Assembly (NCBI RefSeq): GCF_900177405.1
Contig: NZ_LT840185.1
Coordinates: 983,501 to 1,047,500, forward strand
Length of the DNA stretch: 64,000 nucleotides
Direction of reading: 5' to 3'
From: Allosphingosinicella indica
Lineage (GTDB): Bacteria; Pseudomonadota; Alphaproteobacteria; Sphingomonadales; Sphingomonadaceae
A model generated the notes under the pieces. The model saw only the letters and a program-made list of their open reading frames with translations, did not search any database and was not told where the DNA came from. The position numbers and the translations under genes are program-made. How positions within the stretch are numbered: position 1 is the stretch's first letter; every line of letters begins with the position of its first letter. Below, piece by piece: positions 58,943 through 64,000 of the stretch.

Positions 58943-59869
58943 GTGAAAAAGACATTGGCCTCTTTGGCGATCCTCCTCGCCATGCCCGCCGCCGCGCAGC
59001 GCGCCGAGGCGCCGTTCGTCGTCGGCGACACCGGCTACCAGCGGCTTCAGGACGCGGTCGACGCGATCGGCGAGGGGCGCGGGACGATTCGCATTGCGCC
59101 CGGCCGCTACCGCCAGTGCGCGGTGCAGAATGCGGGCGAGATTGCTTATGTCGCGGATCAGCCCGGCACCGCGGTCTTCGAGCGCGCAACCTGCGAGGGC
59201 AAGGCCGCGCTGGTGCTCGGCGGGCAATCGGCGCGCGTCGAGGGACTGACCTTCCAGAGCCTGCGCGTGCCCGACAAGAATGGCGCGGGCATCCGCATCG
59301 AGAGCGGCGACCTCACCGTCGTCGAATCGATGTTCCGCGACAGCGAGAACGGCATCCTTTCGGCTTCCGATCCCAGCGGCACGATCCGCGTCGAGCGGTC
59401 GACCTTCTCCGGCCTCGGCGGCTGCGAGGACGGACACGGCTGCTCGCACAGCCTCTACATCGGCGAATATGGCAGTCTCTCGGTCGTCCGCTCGCGTTTC
59501 GAGCGCGGCACCGGCGGCCATTATCTCAAGAGCCGCACGCCGCGGATCGAGGTCGTCGATTCGAGCTTCGACGACACCCAGGGCCGCGCCTCCAACTATA
59601 TGATCGACCTCTCCAACGGCGCCACCGGCACGATCGCGCGCAACACTTTCGTCCAGGGCAAGGACAAGGAGAATTATAGCGCCTTCGTGATGGTCGCGGC
59701 GGAAGGTGCGGACAACAGCTCGGCCGGCCTCGCCATCACCGACAATGACGCACGGCTTGCGCCCGGGGTCGATCGCAACACGTCGTTCGTCGCCGACGAA
59801 AGCGGCGATGCGCTCCGCATCGAGAACAACCGGCTGGGCAAAGGCATCCGCAGCTTCGAGAAGCGCTGA
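58943..59869 (+). CDS. Exported right-handed parallel beta-helix protein
   Basis: A 308-residue protein with a signal peptide (KKTLASLAILLAMPAAAQ) and repeated beta-helix rungs such as ALVLGGQSARVEGLTFQSLRVP, GAGIRIESGDLTVVESMFRDSENGILSASDPSGTIRVERSTFSG, SLYIGEYGSLSVVRSRFERGTGGHYLKSRTPRIEVVDSSFDD and GTIARNTFVQG. The fold is common to pectate lyases and periplasmic copper proteins, but no catalytic residues are clear. Three cysteines lie in CQ/CEDGHGC-type loops. Start is GTG. Function unknown. Confidence 0.82.
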   Translation: MKKTLASLAILLAMPAAAQRAEAPFVVGDTGYQRLQDAVDAIGEGRGTIRIAPGRYRQCAVQNAGEIAYVADQPGTAVFERATCEGKAALVLGGQSARVEGLTFQSLRVPDKNGAGIRIESGDLTVVESMFRDSENGILSASDPSGTIRVERSTFSGLGGCEDGHGCSHSLYIGEYGSLSVVRSRFERGTGGHYLKSRTPRIEVVDSSFDDTQGRASNYMIDLSNGATGTIARNTFVQGKDKENYSAFVMVAAEGADNSSAGLAITDNDARLAPGVDRNTSFVADESGDALRIENNRLGKGIRSFEKR

Positions 59870-60051
59870 CGGCGCCCAACTCCGCAAGATCGGACAACCG
59901 TGCGCGCCAGCCGATTGCTAACGTCGAGGGATGGAGAGCAGAGCAGCTTCGCCGCCCGGCGCAAAGCCTAGGCACCGCGGCATAGGCGCTGGCGCAGCGA
60001 GCTGGCCGCATGGCGGGTTTCCGCCGGCGGGATGGATGCTATAGGCGCTTC

Positions 60052-62127
60052 ATGGTGCAAATAACGGCCGCAATCCGCCTCTGGCTGGCGCTGTTCGGGA
60101 GTGCGCTGGCGCTCGCCCTCGCCGCCGCACCCGCCTCGGCGCAGCGCGCGCCCAACATCAAGGCCGCACTGACCGCGGAGACCGACCGGCCGGCGCCGGG
60201 GTCGACCGTCACGCTCGCCTTCGTGATGACGCCCGACAAGGGCTGGCACGGCTATTGGAAGAACCCCGGCGACAGTGGCATGGAGACGCAGGCCGCCTGG
60301 ACGCTCCCCGAAGGCGTCACGGCAGGGCCGCTGACCTATCCGACGCCGAAGCGGCTGATCGTCGCGGGGCTGATGAACTATGTTTACGAGGGCCGGTACG
60401 CGCAGCTCGTCGACCTGACGATCCCCGCGGGCCTCGCGCCGGGGACGCGGCTGCCGATCCGGGTGAAGCTCGATTACCTCGCCTGCACCGACGAGATCTG
60501 CGTGCCCGAAAGCGCGACGCTGGCAAAGGATTTGATCGTGGGCAGCGGCGGCGCAGAGCGCCGCGCCGAGTTCGACGCCTGGCGCGCCGAGCTGCCGCGC
60601 CCGCTGGGCAGTCCCGCGACCTTTGCGGCGGCGGGGGGCAAGCTGCGCCTCGCCATTCCCGTTCCCGCAGCGATGGCGCTCGATGATCCTTACGTTTTCC
60701 CGCTCGCCGACGGGATGATCGACTATGCCGCCGCGCAGGCGATAAGCCGCAGCGGCGATCTGCTGATCGTCGAGACCGAAGCGGGCGGACAAGCCAGCGG
60801 CGCGAAAGCCATCGAGGGCGTGCTGGCAATCGGCGGGCGGAGCGGCCTTTCGTTCGAGGCGGTGCCGGGCACCGTGCCCGCGGCCGGCGTGCCGATCGCC
60901 GCGGCCAGCGAGGCGCAGGGCGGCGGCGAAAGCGCCACCGCAATTCTCGCCGCGTTGGCAGGCGCGCTGATCGGCGGGCTGCTGCTCAACATCATGCCCT
61001 GCGTGTTCCCGATCCTGAGCCTCAAGGCGCTGAGTCTTGCCAAAGCGGGTGGCGACGAGGCCGCGGCGCGGCGAGACGCGCTCGCCTATACTGCGGGCGC
61101 GGTGCTGATCTGCCTCGCGCTCGGCGGCGCGCTGCTGGCGCTGCGGGCAAGCGGCGCGGCGGCGGGTTGGGCGTTCCAGCTCCAGGATCCGCGCGTGATC
61201 CTGCTGCTCCTCCTCCTCGTCAGCGCGATCGCGCTCAATCTCGCCGGCCTGTTCGAGATACCGGCGATCACCGCCGGATCGAGGCTCGCCGCGAGCGGCG
61301 GCGCAGCGGGGTCCTTCTGGACCGGCGCGCTCGCCGCCTTCATCGCGACGCCGTGCACCGGACCGTTCATGGGCGCGGCGCTGGGCGCGGCGCTGGTGCT
61401 GCCACCCGCCGCGGCGCTGGCGGTGTTCGCCGGGCTGGGCCTTGGCCTGGCATTGCCTTTCCTGCTGCTCGGCTTCGTACCCGCACTGCGCCGCAAGCTG
61501 CCCAGGCCCGGACCGTGGATGGACCGCCTCCGCCGCATCCTCTCGATCCCGATGTTCCTGACCGCGCTCGGCCTCGCCTGGATTCTCGGGCGGCAGGCGG
61601 GTGCCGACGGCATGGCGCTCGGACTCGCCGCCGCGCTGGTGCTGGGGCTCGGCCTCTGGTGGCTCGGCCGCCGCCAGGAAGCCGGATCGCGCGCCTGGCT
61701 GCCGCTGGCCCCTGCCGCGCTCGCCGCCGTCGCGGCGATGGCGCTGGTGCCCACCGTCGCCACTTCGCCCGCGGGCGCGAGCACGTCCGCCACGCTGCCC
61801 ACAGAGCCGTTCAGCGAGACGCGCCTCGCCGCGCTGCAGGCCGAGAGCAGGCCCGTCTTCGTCTATTTCACCGCCGACTGGTGCGTCACCTGCAAGGTCA
61901 ACGAGAAGGCCGCGCTGGAACGACAGGAAGTCGCCGACTCCTTCGCCGCCAAGGACGTGCAGGTGCTGGTCGGCGACTGGACGCGCGGCGATGCGGCGAT
62001 CGGCCGCTTCCTCGAGAAGCACGGCCGATCCGGCGTTCCCCTCTACCTCTGGTATGCACCCGGCAAGCCGGTTGAGGTGCTGCCGCAGGTCCTGACCCCC
62101 AGCCGCCTCACCGAACTGAAGATATAG
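60052..62127 (+). CDS. DsbD-family thiol:disulfide interchange reductase
   Basis: Inner-membrane protein that passes reducing power from cytosolic thioredoxin to the periplasm. It has 691 residues: signal peptide, an N-terminal periplasmic domain with the cysteine pair in YLACTDEICVPESATL, an eight-helix membrane domain with MPCVFPILSLKALSL and TPCTGPFMGAALGAAL carrying the two membrane cysteines, and a C-terminal thioredoxin domain with YFTADWCVTCKVNEK (C611, C614). This is the longer N-terminal variant (DsbC/D-type, ScsB-like) rather than classic DsbD. The next gene encodes a redoxin, so they may form one electron-transfer route. Confidence 0.9.
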   Translation: MVQITAAIRLWLALFGSALALALAAAPASAQRAPNIKAALTAETDRPAPGSTVTLAFVMTPDKGWHGYWKNPGDSGMETQAAWTLPEGVTAGPLTYPTPKRLIVAGLMNYVYEGRYAQLVDLTIPAGLAPGTRLPIRVKLDYLACTDEICVPESATLAKDLIVGSGGAERRAEFDAWRAELPRPLGSPATFAAAGGKLRLAIPVPAAMALDDPYVFPLADGMIDYAAAQAISRSGDLLIVETEAGGQASGAKAIEGVLAIGGRSGLSFEAVPGTVPAAGVPIAAASEAQGGGESATAILAALAGALIGGLLLNIMPCVFPILSLKALSLAKAGGDEAAARRDALAYTAGAVLICLALGGALLALRASGAAAGWAFQLQDPRVILLLLLLVSAIALNLAGLFEIPAITAGSRLAASGGAAGSFWTGALAAFIATPCTGPFMGAALGAALVLPPAAALAVFAGLGLGLALPFLLLGFVPALRRKLPRPGPWMDRLRRILSIPMFLTALGLAWILGRQAGADGMALGLAAALVLGLGLWWLGRRQEAGSRAWLPLAPAALAAVAAMALVPTVATSPAGASTSATLPTEPFSETRLAALQAESRPVFVYFTADWCVTCKVNEKAALERQEVADSFAAKDVQVLVGDWTRGDAAIGRFLEKHGRSGVPLYLWYAPGKPVEVLPQVLTPSRLTELKI

Positions 62128-62136
62128 GAGAGAGAC

Positions 62137-62742
62137 ATGAAACCGATCCTCGCCATCGCCGCCGCAGTCGTGCTGGCCGCGCCCGCGATCGCCGCCGTCC
62201 AGGTCGGCCAGGCCGCCCCCAACTTCAAGCTCAACGATGCCGACGGCAAGGTCGTCACCCTCTCGGACTTCCGCGGCAAGACCGTAGTGCTCGAATGGCA
62301 CAACCCCGGCTGCCCCTTCGTCCAGAAGCATTACAAGAGCGGCAACATGCAGAAGACGCAGGCCGCCGCCGCGAAGGACGGCGCGGTGTGGCTGACGATC
62401 AATTCCGGCGCGCCTGGCAAGCAGGGTCACATGTCCGGCGCGGAAGCCAAGAAGCTGGTCGCCGACGAGAAGGCGCGTTCGACCGCCTATCTGCTCGATC
62501 CCAAGGGCGTCGTCGGCAAGGGTTATGACGCCAAGACCACCCCGCACATGTACATCGTCGATGCCAAGGGCACCCTGGTCTACGCCGGCGGGATCGACGA
62601 CAAGCCGACCGCCAATGCCGCCGACATCGCCGGCGCGCGCAATCATGTCGCCGCCGCGCTCGCCGAGATGAAGGCCGGCAAGCCGGTCTCGATCTCGACC
62701 AGCCGCCCCTATGGCTGCGCGGTCAAATATCCGGAGGCGTGA
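62137..62742 (+). CDS. Exported redoxin-domain (thioredoxin-like) protein
   Basis: A 201-residue periplasmic thioredoxin-fold protein with a signal peptide (KPILAIAAAVVLAAPAIA). It has AHPNFKLNDADGKVVTLSDFRGKTVVLEW-like APNFKLNDADGKVVTLSDFRGKTVVLEW and the key cysteine C59 in HNPGCPFVQKHY, a single-cysteine active site rather than CxxC. A second cysteine lies near the end (RPYGCAVKY). Nine bases separate it from the DsbD-like gene; electron supply from that protein is likely but not shown. Confidence 0.85.
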   Translation: MKPILAIAAAVVLAAPAIAAVQVGQAAPNFKLNDADGKVVTLSDFRGKTVVLEWHNPGCPFVQKHYKSGNMQKTQAAAAKDGAVWLTINSGAPGKQGHMSGAEAKKLVADEKARSTAYLLDPKGVVGKGYDAKTTPHMYIVDAKGTLVYAGGIDDKPTANAADIAGARNHVAAALAEMKAGKPVSISTSRPYGCAVKYPEA

Positions 62743-62798
62743 GCCACCACCATCGCCGCCGCTGTTGACCTGCAACGCGGCGGCGATATGGCGCGGCC

Positions 62799-63803
62799 AT
62801 GCGCTTCTTCTCCGACAATGCCGCCGCCGTCTGCCCCGAGGTGATGGCGGCGCTTACCGAAGCCAATCACGTCGACACCGCTTATGACGGCGATGCGCTG
62901 AGCAAGCGGCTCGACGACGCTTTCTCCGATCTGTTCGAAACCCGCTGCCGCGCCATCTGGGTGGCGACGGGGACGGCGGCGAACAGCCTGGCGCTGGCGG
63001 CCTTGTGCCCGCCTCATGGCGCGATCGTCTGTCACCGCGACGCGCATATCCAGAACGACGAATGCGGTGCGCCCGAATTCTATACCCACGGCGCCAAGCT
63101 GCTGCTCGCCGACGGCGAGGGCGCGAAGCTGACGCCGGAGACGATCCGCGCGCTGCTCGCCGGGGTGCGCGACGATGTGCATCAGGTGCAGCCCGCCGCG
63201 CTCTCGATCACCAACGCCACCGAATATGGGCTGGTCTACACGCCCGATGAGGTGAAGGCGCTGGGCGATCTGTGCCGCGAGAAAGAGCTCGGATTCCACG
63301 TGGACGGCGCGCGCTTCGCCAATGCGGTGGCGCGACTCGATTGCCGCCCAGCCGACCTGACGTGGCGTGCGGGCGTCGATGCGCTGAGCTTCGGCTTCGT
63401 CAAGAATGGCGGCATGTCGGCCGAGGCGCTGATATTCTTCGACACCGCGCTTGCCGACGCGACACTCTATCGCAAGAAGCGCGCAGGCCACCTGCTCTCC
63501 AAGGGCCGCTTCCTCGCCGCGCAGATCCTGGCGATGCTGGAGGACGGCGTCTGGCTGCGCAACGCCCGCGCCGCCAACGATGCCGCGGCGCGGATCGGGG
63601 CGGCAGCCGGCGGAGATCGCCTCGTGCTGCCGGTCGAGGCGAACGAGGTGTTCCTGCGCGTCACGCCGGAAGAAGCAGCCGCGCTCCGCGATCAGGGCTT
63701 CGACTTCTACGACTGGGGCCCGGGCGAGGCGCGGCTGGTCGCGAGCTGGGACCAGCGGCCGGAGGACGTTTCCGCGCTCGCCGCCGCCATCGCCGCGCTC
63801 TGA
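62799..63803 (+). CDS. Low-specificity threonine aldolase family protein
   Basis: PLP enzyme (fold type I) that cleaves threonine-type beta-hydroxy amino acids to glycine and an aldehyde. It has 334 residues: MRFFSDNAAAVCPEVMAALTEAN at the start, ATGTAANSLALAALC for the PLP phosphate region, ITNATEYGLVYTPDEV, the aspartate in FHVDGARFANAVA, and the lysine K202 in SFGFVKNGGMSAEAL. It is preceded by 56 bases with no gene. Confidence 0.88.
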   Translation: MRFFSDNAAAVCPEVMAALTEANHVDTAYDGDALSKRLDDAFSDLFETRCRAIWVATGTAANSLALAALCPPHGAIVCHRDAHIQNDECGAPEFYTHGAKLLLADGEGAKLTPETIRALLAGVRDDVHQVQPAALSITNATEYGLVYTPDEVKALGDLCREKELGFHVDGARFANAVARLDCRPADLTWRAGVDALSFGFVKNGGMSAEALIFFDTALADATLYRKKRAGHLLSKGRFLAAQILAMLEDGVWLRNARAANDAAARIGAAAGGDRLVLPVEANEVFLRVTPEEAAALRDQGFDFYDWGPGEARLVASWDQRPEDVSALAAAIAAL

Positions 63804-63826
63804 GTGCGATCCGCCATGACGAAGGG

Positions 63827-64000
63827 ATGATGGCACCGCGGGTGCTGATCCCCTTCATCGTCGTCACTCTGATCTGGGGATCGACCTGGATCGTCATCAA
63901 GGACCAGCTCGGCGCGGTCCCGCCCACCTGGTCGGTCGCCTATCGCTTCACCGCCGCCGCCGCCGCGATGTTTTTCTATGCACTGTGGAAGGGCGTGCCG
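63827..64000 (+). CDS. EamA/DMT-family transporter, N-terminal part (cut by window edge)
   Basis: Start of a ten-helix drug/metabolite transporter. The 58 visible residues begin at the first of two tandem ATGs, with GAAGGG ahead, and give VLIPFIVVTLIWGSTWIVIKDQLGAVPPTWSVAYRFTAAAAAMFFYALWKG, the typical first EamA helix with the WGSTW motif. The substrate cannot be predicted and the frame is open at the window end. Confidence 0.85.
   Translation, partial: MMAPRVLIPFIVVTLIWGSTWIVIKDQLGAVPPTWSVAYRFTAAAAAMFFYALWKGVP

Noticed and set aside
59931..60044. 37-codon frame before the DsbD-like gene
   Set aside because: No ribosome-binding site of quality, no coding signal and it ends inside the leader of the next gene.

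Overview
The window is high-GC, densely packed alphaproteobacterial chromosome and looks like a member of the Sphingomonadales (Sphingomonas or a close relative). That placement rests on protein style, gene order and the short palindromic intergenic repeats read by eye; no database search was run. I see no tRNA, rRNA, CRISPR array, prophage or insertion sequence, and no gene-free stretch longer than about 225 bases.

Layout. 1-4353: the start of tryptophan 2,3-dioxygenase (cut by the left edge), a mannose-6-phosphate isomerase, a bifunctional (p)ppGpp enzyme, an HxlR regulator and rpoZ. 4578-7858: yajC-secD-secF plus an Mth938-like gene. 7809-16986: a glycosyltransferase, bamD, recN, a dienelactone hydrolase family protein, small genes, ligA, prmA and a short-chain dehydrogenase. 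17092-19680: sdhC-sdhD-sdhA. 19719-28476: creD, an FMN-dependent hydroxy-acid oxidase, a metallo-beta-lactamase-fold lipoprotein, a tightly coupled nucleotidyltransferase / CDP-glycerol-phosphotransferase-like / HAD phosphatase operon, and a divergent pair made of an unassigned PLP-fold enzyme and an unassigned ATP-grasp ligase. 28549: sdhB, about 9 kb from sdhA. 29388-32396: thioesterase, zapE and a secreted M20 peptidase. 32510-41888: a TCA block of mdh, sucD, sucA, sucB and lpdA, interrupted after mdh by three small secreted paralogues of unknown function. 41969-49704: envelope genes (lipoproteins, PepSY protein, TRIC-like channel, sppA, mlaA) and groES-groEL with a CIRCE operator. 49818-55479: a methionine-cycle operon (ArsR-methyltransferase regulator, metF, split metH) behind a perfect 20-bp palindrome. 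55574-58855: a DGPF/YciI protein with its ECF42-like sigma factor, then an SRPBCC protein, TetR regulator and membrane protein. 58943-64000: a parallel beta-helix protein, a DsbD-like reductase, a redoxin, a threonine aldolase and the start of an EamA transporter.

Functional themes. Four of the five citrate-cycle steps from 2-oxoglutarate to oxaloacetate are at least partly encoded here (2-oxoglutarate dehydrogenase, sucD, sdh, mdh), but sucC and fumarase are absent and sdh is split. The methionine cluster encodes methyl-group supply (MetF) and use (MetH) under a probable SAM- or SAH-responsive repressor. The strongest candidates for new biology are the six-gene region between sdhA and sdhB, which has the parts list of a nucleotide-activated polyol-phosphate or surface-conjugate pathway, and the three rapidly diverging secreted paralogues between mdh and sucD.
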